From Otis tarda (lineage: Eukaryota > Chordata > Aves > Otidiformes > Otididae): a DNA stretch of 64,000 bases. The notes under the pieces were generated by a model. That model was given only the letters and a program-made list of their open reading frames with translations. It was not told the DNA's origin and ran no database searches. Made by a program: the position numbers and the translations under genes. Where the stretch lies: the NCBI GenBank assembly GCA_026413225.1, contig CM048572.1, forward strand, positions 7,812,001 through 7,876,000, in the 5' to 3' direction. Shown one piece after another: positions 24,003 through 35,989 of the stretch (the stretch's first letter is position 1; each line of letters starts with the position of its first letter).

Positions 24003-26967
24003 GCTGGCAGGTTTAACAACCTTCTGACTGGCTCTTTGGACACTGTCCTGCCAGCTGTCAGTCATACTTTGCAGAGGCAAATCTGTAAATATTACCTCAC
24101 TATGTCTAAAAATCTCACAGAGGACTTTTCAGGGGATGATTTGTTGGTGTTGGCTGCACAGCCCTTGCCAGCGAAGCCCTCTGAGCTGCCTCTTTACCAG
24201 AGGACTGCAAAGACAGCTTTTGAGTTACTGCCTTCACCTCTGACAGTAGTACCCACCCCAGCCATGGTGCCCCGAAAGGAGAGAGCAGCAATTCTGGTAT
24301 AACTTGTGTTGTTTATACAAACACATCACTATAGAACCATCTTGTATACGACTTGCTCCTTGTCATCTTTTCAGTAATCCCACCCTGATCCTCTTCATAG
24401 CAAACCAAATTTCCTTGAAAAAAAAAAAGCTTCCAGAGACTGAGCGTGACACTTCATTGCATCCCCTCTCACAGGCACTTGGAAATCCCACCCAATGATT
24501 GCACAGACACTTCTCCCAGCATTAAAAACTCCCAGGAGCACAAAGTAAATGGATTTGGAAGACCTGGGAATACCAGCAAATGCGGTTCCCGATTAGAAGA
24601 ATGAGTTTGAGCTGGTTCGTTTCTCACTGCATTGCTGTTGTGGACCCCAGAGGTTGGTCCAGGGGCTGCTCTCCTCGTTCTGAGGTCCATGGGAAGGAAA
24701 ATGCAGGGAGAACAGAAAATATAGGAAGAACTGGTGGAAAAAAAGAGTTGCTCTGGCTGGTTATTTTTGACCGAGAGCTCTGAGCATCTGCTGGCTTTAG
24801 TTTTGCTAACTGTACTTTTTAAATTTTGGCAAGGATGCCTGGAGCCCAGGAGAGGAATGTATTGTATATATAATTATAAATCAAAATATAATATAATAAG
24901 TAAAATGAGCACTGAAAAATACCACTCTCTAACTGCATATGCCATCTACCTAATAGTTCCAGGTTGTGAGTCACCACTTGAATTAAAGCGGTGCAGTGAG
25001 GAGGCGGAGGGCCAGCTCTGCAAAGGTAGTTGGGCTCTAATGCCTGCCTTGGCAGCTACTCCTTGCTGAAGTCAACAGCTCCCAAACCGGACCTAACCCC
25101 CCCAGGGACCCTGAGCTCAGCAGCGTCCTACCTGGCTGCCCTCGCAGAAACCTCAGCACCAGGCTGTGCATCTGCTGCATTACAGAGGCAAAGAGTTAAA
25201 TGCCTGAGAAATGGCATCACAGACCTGACCAGAGGTCAGCCCAAAGGAGCAAAAGAAATCCTGGGCTGGGGCAGAGCTGAACATCACCGTAAAAGGCAGA
25301 CGGGAACTTTCAGAAGATGGACACCTACACCAGGGCAGGCCTTTCCCTTAGGAAAAAAGGGAGAAAGAGGAGGTGTTGCCGTACCCTGAGGGCTGGAGCA
25401 CGTATTTGGGACTAGAGGAGCCAGTCCAAGCTTTAATCCGTTCTCTGCAGGGCTGGAGCAAGCCTTGCAGTGAGGGAAACGATCTGAGGGTGCTGCTGAG
25501 CTTTAGCCCTGGGCATGGAAGGCTGCGAGGAGCAGGGCAGCTCTTCACAAAAAGTCTGTGTAACTGTGTTTTTTTAAGTGACCACTTAAGGCACTAGAGA
25601 ATGGCAATGTGAGGGTAAGAGGGACAAGGATGCAGATACAAGAGGTTTCTGCTGCTAACCTCGACACCTTGAACACAAGATCAAATCCACATGAAGATAA
25701 CCAGTAGGAGAGCGGGTGTAAGGGTCTTTCACATGTACAGAAGCAAACGTTACCCCGTCTGCAGTAAGGTGCTCCCCTAACACACCTGCATACAAACACA
25801 CACATGCACACTGAGCTGCAATGCCCAAGCAAAGCCACCAGCCAAGGGCCAGACCTTCTCCGAGACCCTTATGTCCCTGGCGCTTCTGCAATAGCTGCCT
25901 ATGGACTTACAGAAACCGGCAGTGCAAAATAATTTAGTGCTGCTTTGCTCCGAGATGTCAAGATCCCATAACAATAATTCATTATGATTTCACAGCAACT
26001 GTAAGCCAGTTTCTATCCTGCTGTCAAGGCCATGTGTCCTTGGCTTGGAATCACTTTCTTCCTACTGGAATTCAGCCACCTCTGCACTGGGACACACTGG
26101 GATTTTAATCCTGTAAATGACAGCACCAATCCCGACCTCAGGGTCTTCCCTGGGAGCGAGGGACTTACTGCAGGATCCTTCCGTTCTGTTTCCAGACAAT
26201 TAAATATTCCCAGCAAGCTGTTAATCTTTGAGAAATGAGCTGGGCCTTGGTCATCATTACTTAAATGGAGTGGAAGGGAGAAGGTAGGCACCTAAAACGT
26301 TAATAAAACCCCAGCCAAAAAGTGTGAATATCTCATTCCTGTACTGGAGCAGCAGCTACGGTGTGTGACGATGCTCTCCCAGCACGGTATCTTCCTGCCC
26401 TGACTGGCCAGAAGCAGAAAAAAAGGGCACTTTTTGACACATTTTTCTTTACAGGATTCCAGAAAAGCTCTAGGTCTTTTTGAAACATTAGCAACAACCT
26501 GAGAAGGCTTAAAGTATTTCCTTCACAGCGGTTTTTGTTCCTAAAGTGCTTTACATTTCTTATGTTTGGGAATGGCAATAACAACGATTAAAGCCCATAA
26601 ATCTAGGAGCGAGTCTCCCAGCCACCTTGTGTGTGGTTTAAATGAAGCAGATTTATTTACGGTATATTAAGGGCACTGGGAGGTTTCAGCAGTTTTACCA
26701 GCTGTTCCCTGTGATTTTTTGCAGCTCTCAGGATGTCATTGTCATTCCCAACATATCTCGAGATGGCTCTCAGAAGCCCATGGAATGGCAGCCAGGCATT
26801 TCTGCACCCTCCCGGGAGGTTTAGCGTGCCTTACACGCTCTGTCGTGTTTGCGCGAGGAAAATCCCCTCGCTTGGCTGTGCCTTGGAGCGTGAAAGGTCT
26901 GCAAGTCAAGAAGCTCCTCTCATTGAATGCAAGCTGCAAAGACAGGGAGAAATAACACTTGGTTGGG

Positions 26968-26994
26968 TTTTTTTTTTGTTGTTTTTTTTTTTTT
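26968..26994 (+). repeat. T-rich low-complexity tract
   Basis: Two long T runs are separated by 'gttg'. This is a simple low-complexity repeat with no associated element recognised. Confidence 0.7.
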
Positions 26995-28074
26995 ACTTTT
27001 AGTCATTTTAAAGTTGCTCACTGGAAGCTTCTGAATTGCTGTGAAAAATATATTGACTGTGATGCTGGAAATACAGCTCCTTGCCCTCGGGCTGAACCCA
27101 GACAGGGACTTTCCAGAAGATCTCACAGCATACCTGGTTGATGCTGACTGCCCCTTAGAGTTGCTCTTTCTGATGTTTTTATCCACATCTGTTTTCCTCT
27201 GCAGGAAATCAACTGCTAAGCTTGCTGGTTGCTCCTTTATCTGATGGGGAATGAACCTTTATGGTTCTCATGAGACCTTCAAGATACACAGGTTGTAATT
27301 TGGATGTTCCCTTTCTTGCACATTACATTGACTTCTGATTTCCTTCTGCAAAGAAATGCTAGAGTTTGTTGTTGTTTTTTTAATGTATTTTCTTTCTTGA
27401 TAGATAATGCTTCATGGGAATATGATTTACCTGCAAACTCTGGCAATATACCAGAAAATTGGTCCTGTGAAAGCCTCGTCCAAGGAGTTAAAACTAACTG
27501 AGATACTACTGATGAGCATTTTGATGCTCATGAGACTTTTAAACTTGATTACAGGCAAAAGGATCTTTGCGAGGCCGTCAGGATAATCAGTTATCCCCGC
27601 ATTGACTGGGAGACTGGAAGCCCGTGAGATTGAAAGACTTCAGTGTGTCCATAGCCTGCACTTAGTTCAGCCATGATTTAGGTTGATGAAACAATCAGTT
27701 CCACTACTTTACAGAACAAGCCTTTAAACTCCTGTCATTACTAAAGGTTAAAAAAAAAAGCTGTAGTCTCTCAGGTAGCTCTTACCAAAGCAAAACAGAG
27801 CACAAATTAGTATAAATGGGTGCCTCAACACAACCACGTAATTTGCATTTAGACTACTAAAGAGTCAAATGCAAATCTTACTTTGTCAGACACGATGCTA
27901 CATTGAGACTGACTAGTTTGGTGTACACCGTGATACTGCTGAGTCAGAAATGAAGAAGGAGGATAGGTACCAATCGAGAAAGGGATTGAGGCAGGGTGGG
28001 CACGGATGAAGAAGTGCCCAAGGGAAAGTAAGTCACAGCGAGGAGGAAAAATAACATTTGCTGTTAAAGCACAG

Positions 28075-28215
28075 GAAGGGGAATTAGGCAATCTGGGTCC
28101 TTTTCGTAATTATGGCATTTTAGATATGTTCTATGACCTTGGGTAAATAATTTATTCTCTTTGTGCACAGTTTCCTCATCTGTAAAACAAGGTTAATAGC
28201 TACTGCTTAAAAAGG
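28075..28215 (+). mobile_element. MIR-like ancient SINE fragment
   Basis: The segment contains 'ctatgaccttgggtaaataa' (28131 onward) and then 'cagtttcctcatctgtaaaa' (28168 onward). These match in order and spacing the well-known 3' half of MIR ('gtgaccttgggcaagt ... cagtttcctcatctgtaaaatgg'). Upstream, 'aggcaatctgggtcctt' plausibly continues into the MIR core ('cagacctgggttc'). The orientation is plus. MIR copies are very old (shared across amniotes) and rare and decayed in birds, which fits the divergence seen. Boundaries are approximate. Confidence 0.75.
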
Positions 28216-31200
28216 TTGGCTTTTCTTGGCTTGGTTGAAAGTATGAGTCAGGGCAGACTTTGGCACACAGCAAGTCTGTGACGCACTAAGAGACACTACC
28301 AAGGAAAAAGTGCAAATAATGACTATTTATTTTACCTGAGGTAGGTGTTAACCAGAGCTTGCATCAATGGTGCAAATGTGACCAGAGGAGCTGCCAGAGG
28401 TCTCCAGGTCCCATGGAGGGTGGGACTGGCTTTGGTCACCTCTGCTGTGGGGTTTGCATTTTTATTTACCAGAGGAACAACGTAAAGCTGAGCAAAGCGA
28501 GCTCTGACTGCTTGAAAACCCATGCTGCTATTTTGGAAGCCAAGCAGAAAGAACAACACAATATTGTACTTCCTTTCAGTTTTTTCCAACCTAGTTACAA
28601 TGCACAGTAGATGTATTCACCTTGGAAACTCGCTAGCTGGCTGAGGGCGATGCAAAACCCCATCAAATACAGCAGTTCTGGTCTGTCCACATTTTCAATC
28701 CCTTTTCTACTGAAGCTGCCATTCCCAATGTGCAACCCTCCTTCCCACTCCGAGCAATGCAGCTCCTTATGGAGCCTTCCTGTCCAGCTTTTAGAGCCTT
28801 GGAAAACCAATACCTAAAATGGATTTGCGGGATGCATGAGCAACCATTTTAACTGCACTCCAGCCCAGAGTAACTGCTCGTATTAGTAACATGAGCATCA
28901 CGTAGCGGGATGTGGAATATCCGTATAAAATTCAGTGACTTGATTAATACAGCAATTGATGAAGTTGATTAATACAGCAATTGATGAAGTTGATAGTACG
29001 GTTTGACCAAGTTACTAAATTTCTATGAATACTCAACATTTGCACCAATGCACTTGAGAAGAGAATTTATCTTCCAATAATAAGAAACCCTTTTATGACA
29101 AGCTATAAATGTTGATGTTCTGTGTAACTCTATATTCACTTCTTGTCTCCCATGATATTGGTAATGTACAGTCTCTCTTTTGTGGTAAGTTCCAGCAGAA
29201 CACTAACAACAAATTCACTGTACTACTTACCCTACTATTTCTTACTGATGTGAAAACACAGAGCCCAACTCATTCATATTATATTAGTGCTGGCCTGAAC
29301 CCCTGTGAAGTCAATTATTTTAATTTCAGTGCACAATCAAAAGAAAATCCAAGTGCCCTAATGCTGCTGTGGCAGAGAGGCGTCAGCCTCTGGCATCCTC
29401 TATCTCACCAAAGGGAGACGTGGGAACCGCATGCGAGGGAGCAGAGCTGGTGGGGTCTGACGGTAGCAAGGGACCCGACTCCGGCGACACGGCACAGTGC
29501 TGCTCTGTGCTCTGTTTGCTGAGGGTGACAGAATAACTGCTCTGTTCCCCTGCAGGGCGTAGTTTTATGCACTGCTAAGGTGAATAATAAACCAGCCTGG
29601 ACAGCAGATGGGCTCTCCTGGCTATATAACAATGAACAGCATCCATATATTTTTAGTGAATTGCTTAGATTTCTATATCTTTTATAAAAAAGAAGCCATG
29701 TGCACTTATAAGGCAGCTCATATTTTAGGAGTTTCCTATTATAGATGTCACTCCCAATGGTTAATAACTCATCCAAGTGCGACTTGAGTAGCCCACATCA
29801 TCAATATTAAATGTGACATTTATTATCAAGAGCAAAGTTTTGGGGCTGCTGCCAGCCCCCACTCACTGAGGCGTAAATATTTTGATCATCAAATGGGAAG
29901 AAGAAGGAGCTGATCAGCCTGCGCTCATGCCCGATACCAGCAGGGAGTAAATGGGTGTTTTCACAGAGCCCCAGGTGGCTCAGCGACTGCCGCCTTGGCA
30001 GGAGCATCTTCGGGATGGTGAAGCCAAGATGGTAACGCGCCTGTGACCCTCCGTCCAGGCTGGTATCCTGTGTTGCAGAGACTGTGCTGCTACTGAACGC
30101 GCACATGGTGGGAGAGATGAAGAAATTCCTCTTGGTGCATTGCAACTGGGAACACTCTGGAGCAACCGTTCAATCCCTCCTGCCGACATCTGCGCTGAAC
30201 TGAGCACTCCGCACAGCCTGGGAATGGAGCAGCCCCGGTATTCTGGGGAAGACCACCTGGGCCACCACAGCATCCAGTTTCCAACAGGTTCCTTGAATGG
30301 GATCGGCAACATGTCACCTTCCCTCCTAGAGGCCAGCCAAAGTCTGGCAAGGGATCCACGCAATAATTTGACCCTCTCGTGATGTTTTACATGCACAATT
30401 TGCTCATGGCTGTGTCCATCCTGGAGCTGCGGTTTTCTGGGATGTCTAAATATCAATTAAATCACATGCATTCATTTATGTCCTTAAACATGGTGCCTAC
30501 CTCTGTTTACTATGCAATACCGTTGCTATAGCTACTTTACAATTGGAGCTGTTTGTTGTAGTGTGATCCCTGCTAAATGACACGCAAAGGTACAAAACCA
30601 AGAGGTTGCTGATGTTTGAGACACGTGTTATCCCTCTGTGACTACGCTTGTCCCACAGCAATGATACTGCAGAGCTTATGAGGAGAAAGTCCTTTGTGAG
30701 GGACCTCCACATTACAGTTTCCTTCACAAATTAAAAGGTGGCTGGGGAAGCCTACCCATTGCAAATGTGCTTCTCTTTCCCTGAGCAGCTGGGTAAATAA
30801 GGGTGGAAAGCTTTCCTGCCGCAAGGAGACATAAATCACAGGCATGTACACAGTCCAGGGGTGCTGCTGCGCTCCAGCCCCTGCTTTTCCACCATTCCTT
30901 AATTTAAAAAAGAAACCAAACCAGTTATTTCTCCTTTTTTAGATCAGAGCAAGGGCTGTGTCTTTTGCCTGCTGCCCTTGTTGTCCCACTCCAACAAGCC
31001 TTAGACAGAGTAGAGAAGCCCTCAGCCTGGCAGGGAGATGGGGATGCAACAAGCAGCGCTTCCAAAAAACGGATCCTTCATCTGAGAGACCGAGCTGAAA
31101 AACTGAAAAACAAAATTCTGACTTGACCCAAAATATTTTTTTCTGCCAAAAAGAAAAAAAGTTTGGTTTGCTCTGGGTTAACAAAATTAAGATGCTTTTT

Positions 31201-31959
31201 TTTTATTTTTTTTTTTTTTACCAGAAAAGTTATCTTAGTACTATTTCAAAAAAGAAAGGGGAACAATTTCATTTAGAAAATATTAGAACAAACCACTTCT
31301 TTTCACAACGGCCCAAATGAAATGTTTAGACATCCCTGAATCACACTTCTCATTGCTGCAGACAGAACTGTTCCCCATGGCTACAACCTGTGCAATGCTC
31401 CGTCTCCTCTCAAAAAGGAATATTTTGGCAACTACACAAATTGCTAAAAAACATATTGCTCAGCTATGGCAGTCAGGAAATGCCAAAGAAATACTGGTAA
31501 ATAGTTATTTTGATTTTTTTTTCAGAGTCAATTATTTTAAGGGGAATAATTTTTGGAAAAGTACCAAGCACGTTTTCATGGATGTAACCCTATAACCAGA
31601 CATGAGAAATAAGTCTGGAAGGTCTCATTACTATGGAATGGCACTGTATAATAAAGACTGCAAATACCAAATAGCTTCATTACTCCCATTATCATCTTTT
31701 ATCATTGTTTAATTGTGTGTATGAATTTTTAATAAAGAAACTTCGTGTGCTTATGAATTGGCAGAAACACAGCCAGGCGAGCTAGGTCATCCAGATACAG
31801 AGGTAAGGTGGAGCAGGATTGAGCATCTTAGTTATTCTGGTCTGCATGATGAACAGAAACACTTGTTAAACTTTACTCAGTGTCACTTTATGTTATTAGC
31901 CCTCCTGGACCACAGTGATTTTACTGCTCCTCCAAATAATGACAAATGGTGCAGCCGGC
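28216..31959. other. Non-coding DNA, no gene recognised
   Basis: Mostly AT-rich apart from a GC-richer part at 29400-30360. A T run lies at about 31196-31220. Two plus-strand AATAAA hexamers at 31650-31655 and 31731-31736, and a GTAAGG donor-like site at 31802, are present but do not add up to a supported gene. A tandem duplication at 28941-28994 is listed separately. Confidence 0.5.
28941..28994 (+). repeat. Perfect 25-bp tandem duplication (2.2 copies)
   Basis: Positions 28941-28965 are repeated exactly at 28966-28990, followed by four more bases of the unit (tgat). The unit starts tgattaatac and ends gatgaagt. Absence of any difference between the copies suggests a recent slippage or unequal exchange event, or an assembly artefact. 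It contains a TTAAT-type core that the duplication doubles. Confidence 0.9.
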
Positions 31960-32260
31960 CAGCGCTGAGCTATTCACTCCAGTGACAATTGCTGCACAAT
32001 GATATTAAAGAAGCATTCACCAAAAACTTCCCCGGTTAATGATGTTTAATTCATTATTAAATGCAGCTCATTACTGTTGGAAAGAAGGCCATTTAGCAGC
32101 CATCAGCTTTGCTCATATTGCCTAATGTCTTGCAGTGGCCAGACAGCAGGGGGGAAGGCATGTTTTAAAATGTATTTTCACTTCAGAATAAAAATGGAAC
32201 ATTTTCTGGCAATGTTTTGAAAAGAAATAACATCTAATACTATCTGAATCTCTTGATTCC
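31960..32260. promoter_or_regulatory. Candidate conserved enhancer-like block
   Basis: A non-repetitive AT-rich stretch with a dense set of homeodomain-type cores (ggttaatgatg, gtttaattcattattaaatgc). An 'acaattgctgcacaatgatatt' style segment near 31985 holds SOX-like ACAAT motifs twice. The block has no simple repeats and no protein-like frame. It resembles vertebrate developmental conserved elements; conservation is inferred, not shown. Confidence 0.35.
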
Positions 32261-35200
32261 ATGTAAAATCAGACCAGTCAGTTATTTGCTCCTGGAACTA
32301 ACATTTCCTTTACATGAAATTTTAAAGGTGTAATTTCACTGCAAGAAAGTCTCCTTATTCAGCACTTGTTCCCCTCCTGCTTCCCGCTGGCTTTGCTGTG
32401 ACACAGGACAGGTATTTTAACCACAGCCTGTCTGTAAGCACTTTCCTCGCTGCCACCGAGCAATCACATTTCCCCATTTCCCCCAGCAGGTACTGGTGCC
32501 CCTGCTGCTCTCATGGGTGCCCACCCCAGGGACGGGCAGCCCCCACTGCAGAGGAGGTGTAAGCCTGTTACACAAGCAGCCGCCCCAGCGCACCTCAACA
32601 GGCGGTTGCAGGATGTTCCTATAACCCAGGCGCTGAAGGTCAGGCCAGATGGTGCTCCACTTTTGAAGCTCATTAGGGAAAGGTGTTTGGTGACTCATGT
32701 CTAATACCACATTAATGTTCCTCCAAGCCCTCAGGTACAATTCCCAATGCCTCTCCTGGGCTGGAGGTCCCAGGCAGACCCTGCTTTTGGCCTACAGTCC
32801 CCGTGCATTGCCCAGAGACAGAGTTGTGCTGGTGGGCCAGCCAGAGAGCTCCAAATAAAAAACTGCAAAGCTGTAAACTGGCCGAGTAATCTGCTCTGGA
32901 GTCTCTGTTATTTCAATGCCCAGGTTGTTCCCTTGGCCATCCTGATACCACAAAACGTCCCTTGTTCATTACGCAGACAAATGACCCAGGGGCTGAGATG
33001 GCAAGAGACACCAGCCGCCTTCCTGGGGTGGCCCTCAGGGCTCTCTGGGATTGGGTAAATCCCATGATTTTACTGAAAAGCAGATGTGCTAACAGTACTA
33101 TTTCCCTTCTTCCATAGCTGATCTTGAGACACGCACAGGTGAAGCACGGCGTAAGATCAGTTACTGCTGTACGAAGTAAACAGCAGCTTCCCCATCGATG
33201 CACTCTGAGCTGCACGCCATATGTTTACAACAGAGCCTTTCCTAGATATTGTACAAACATTGCTTAATTAAACAGCAGATAATTCTCCTGAAAGAACTGA
33301 ACAGCACTATTATCATCAACATTTACACACACAGAACTGAGCTGTAATGACTGGCCCATATTTACACCGGGTTGCGTTTGTCAAAATGGGTCTCCATCCC
33401 TGGGAAGGGTGGGGATGGTACCTGGCTCCCAGCACCCTCTCCTGGCCACACGGACCTCTACACCCTCTTCATTTCATTTCCTGGTTCTGAAATTGGAAGC
33501 ATTACCCAAGGACCTCCATCACGACAAGATGAGACCCCTGAGTAAAAGGATGCAAATGCTCTTGTTCCTAGTGGTATAAAAGAACAGGAGGGCCATGGCC
33601 CCTAAAGAGCATGAAAAAATGTTGGTTTAAATTATCTTCTCCCCTTTTTTCCCTTCTGATCCTCCTAGAATCTAGACTCTGGAAAGCATTAGTGTGAGAA
33701 AACATCTAGTTCCAGTACAGAAAAGCTAACCCACCCTTATTCAGATAATAACATCATCAGGTCAGGAGCAAATTTGTACTGAAAACATGGGACTGTGTAG
33801 ACCAGGAACATGCCAGTCCTGTTCCCTGTAATGGCCCTCAGATGCCACATCACATAAAACAGTATTTTGCTCAGAGGGGAGCCAGGAGGTGGATGAATCA
33901 GTTCAAGGGACATTACTTGGGACCTGCAGCAGGACTGAGAAACCCCCCTGTGCTGCAGTTTGGCAGCTTGTACATCCCCGTGCCCATGGCTTGGAGCAGG
34001 CATGAGCCAGATCATCGCCTGCAAACCCTGCTCTTGCAAAGGCTGGAGTAAAAGCCACCATGAACCATCCCAGCAGCCTGCTCCACCGACCACCACCTGC
34101 TGGGAACGGCTCTCAGCTTTCTCGCCTAACTCCTGGGTGCTGCAGTTGCCTTGGCAGATAGCAGCTTGGGATGTGGAAATGCAGTGAATACCAACAAAAC
34201 CACCGTCAGCCACTATGGAAAAAGACTGGTTTTACCTGGTGTGACGGAGCACAGCAGAGTGCTCAGCTCAGTTTGTTACTCAGCCCTCCTCAGATAACAA
34301 TGGTACTGAAAGCTGAGGGAACTGAGGTGCCAATTTCCTCTGAGGAGATACCTCAGTGCTAATTCACATCTTTTGAGCTAAAAAATTGTACAGGGTAATG
34401 TCAGGTTATAAAAAAGGTCCTTGATTTGCCCTGGTTTAATTAAGGTAATGAGAAGTGTAGGATGATGAGCTCTGGTTCCAGACAGCAGGAAAAGAGGAAA
34501 AAAAAAGGCTGAAGAGCAATTACATTTGGAACAGAGAAGAACCTACAGAGTTAGGGGCTGAGGAACAGGCTGTGACAAAGGGGATGTCTACAGGAGATTT
34601 ATTGGTACCAAAAATAGAGCAGGGCAGGACTGGATGACTGGAGAAATTCAGTGCAGCAGAGCCTCCTGCATCCGGAAGGCAGATGTCAATCCAGCCTGTT
34701 GGTCCTCTCTGATGGTGTTTAATGGGTGGAGGAAAAACAAGCTGGCAATTTTCAGCACAGATCCTAACAGACACGATCGCAAGCTCGACTGACCCGGCAG
34801 CCAGGGAGGTCTCTGCAGAAGGGCTGCTCCCCGGTTTGCTAGCACCACGATGCTGCCAACTGCTCGTAAACCTTCCCCAGTTTCAATGTATAGATTGCAG
34901 TGGTGAGGTTGCCAACTGAAGGAAACCCCAGAAGATATGCTGTGTGTGTTGAACAGTCCCATCAGTCTCCGACAAACAGCTCAAGAGTGTGTTTAAGTCT
35001 CACAGGTTTCAGTGTGTGGACCCAAACTGAAGCATCTGTTTAAGTGGGCTCAGCCACTCTCAGTACCCAGACACACACAAGAACTCTTCTTCCTTAATGT
35101 AAAATGTTGGCAAATCCTGGATAAAAATTGTCCTTACTGTCAGGCATTATTAGCTCTTCTAGCTCTGGATTAAACCCAGAAGAGGTTCAGTACTTTCTAG

Positions 35201-35989
35201 TTTATATATAGTCTGCCCTTCCCTCAATCTACTGCTGTGTCTTATTTCTCTCCCAGCCTGGACCCACCACGATACAATTTGGGTGAATGTGTCTGTTAGA
35301 GAGAGCACTGAATTCCTTATTGATACTTCCTTGATAGCAATAACGACAATAATGACAAAAACAATAGCACCGCCACCACTATGGCTCCAGAACCGGTATG
35401 CCTGCATTTATCATTCTGCAGCAAACACTGCTTGCTTTTCCTGTAACATCCGTTCAGCACAGTGCTTTGGGGAAAGAGACCCCCAAACCGCAGACCTGCC
35501 TGTCCCTGCAGCGTCATTTTGACAGCAGTTGAAAACTGTGTTCTAGGAAATCCTGACCCTGAGCCGCACTGAGACAGAGGGGGAACTCCAAACGGGTCTT
35601 TATGTGTACACTGCATAATTCACCAGCACCATAATTAATTCAGATCACTTAGTTTTACAAGAAGTCCTTCAGCAGTGTAATTAAGCTTATCAATGATCAA
35701 ACTGGGTCCGACTTCAGCATTAGAAGAGCAGCCAGAGAGAGAATCGGTAACAAAGGCGTGAAGAGGAGTTCAGACTAGAGACACTTAGTCAATATTAGGG
35801 TGACATGAGACTCATTATATACCCCCTTAATAAACATGCATTTAATTTCTGTTCCACTGTGTCTAACTCACTTGTCTGATGTTGTGTTATACCGCGTTTC
35901 TACACAGTTTTTATAGGTTGAGTCCCAAGAGCCATAATTTATTGACACTACTTCATAAATCTTTAAAAGGGCAAGAGAGACTGACTTAA
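32261..35989. other. Non-coding DNA, no gene recognised
   Basis: A GC-richer part at 32350-33060 is followed by mixed DNA. The 158-codon minus-strand open frame at 33737-34213 has no recognisable domain. 35780-35989 becomes AT-rich towards the next block. A possible MIR fragment is listed separately. Confidence 0.5.
33305..33365 (-). mobile_element. Possible MIR fragment, reverse orientation
   Basis: The plus strand reads '...ctattatcatcaacattta..acagaactgagct..taatgactggccca'. This follows in order the reverse complement of the MIR 3' region ('attattatccccattttacagatgaggaaactgagg..gttaagtgacttgccca'). The match is diverged and short, so the assignment is tentative. Confidence 0.4.

Larger units (their letters stand above)
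20166..28074. other. Non-coding DNA with simple repeats, no gene recognised
   Basis: No protein-like exon could be identified with confidence. AT-rich patches lie at 22120-22160, 23160-23340 and 24840-24905 (the last nearly pure A/T). T-rich tracts lie at 23977-24002 and 26968-26994. Strong polypyrimidine-AG acceptor-like sites occur on the plus strand at 24010, 26724 and 27403, each followed by an open frame to a stop. No partner exons or known protein were found. Confidence 0.5.

Noticed and set aside
28941-28994. 25-bp repeat as the start of a CRISPR-like or satellite array
   Set aside because: Only 2.2 directly abutting copies, no spacers, eukaryotic context.
29980-30456. 158-codon minus-strand open frame with overlapping alternatives
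   Set aside because: Sits in GC-richer DNA where stop codons are less frequent; no domain recognised.
31650-31736. Two AATAAA hexamers as a transcript 3' end
   Set aside because: No supporting exon upstream; AATAAA is frequent in AT-rich DNA.
33737-34213. 158-codon minus-strand open frame
   Set aside because: No similarity recognised and no splice or promoter context; treated as chance.
34300-34345. 'gctgagggaactgaggtgcc' as a MIR fragment
   Set aside because: Similarity to the MIR 3' end covers only about 15 bases without the neighbouring conserved blocks.
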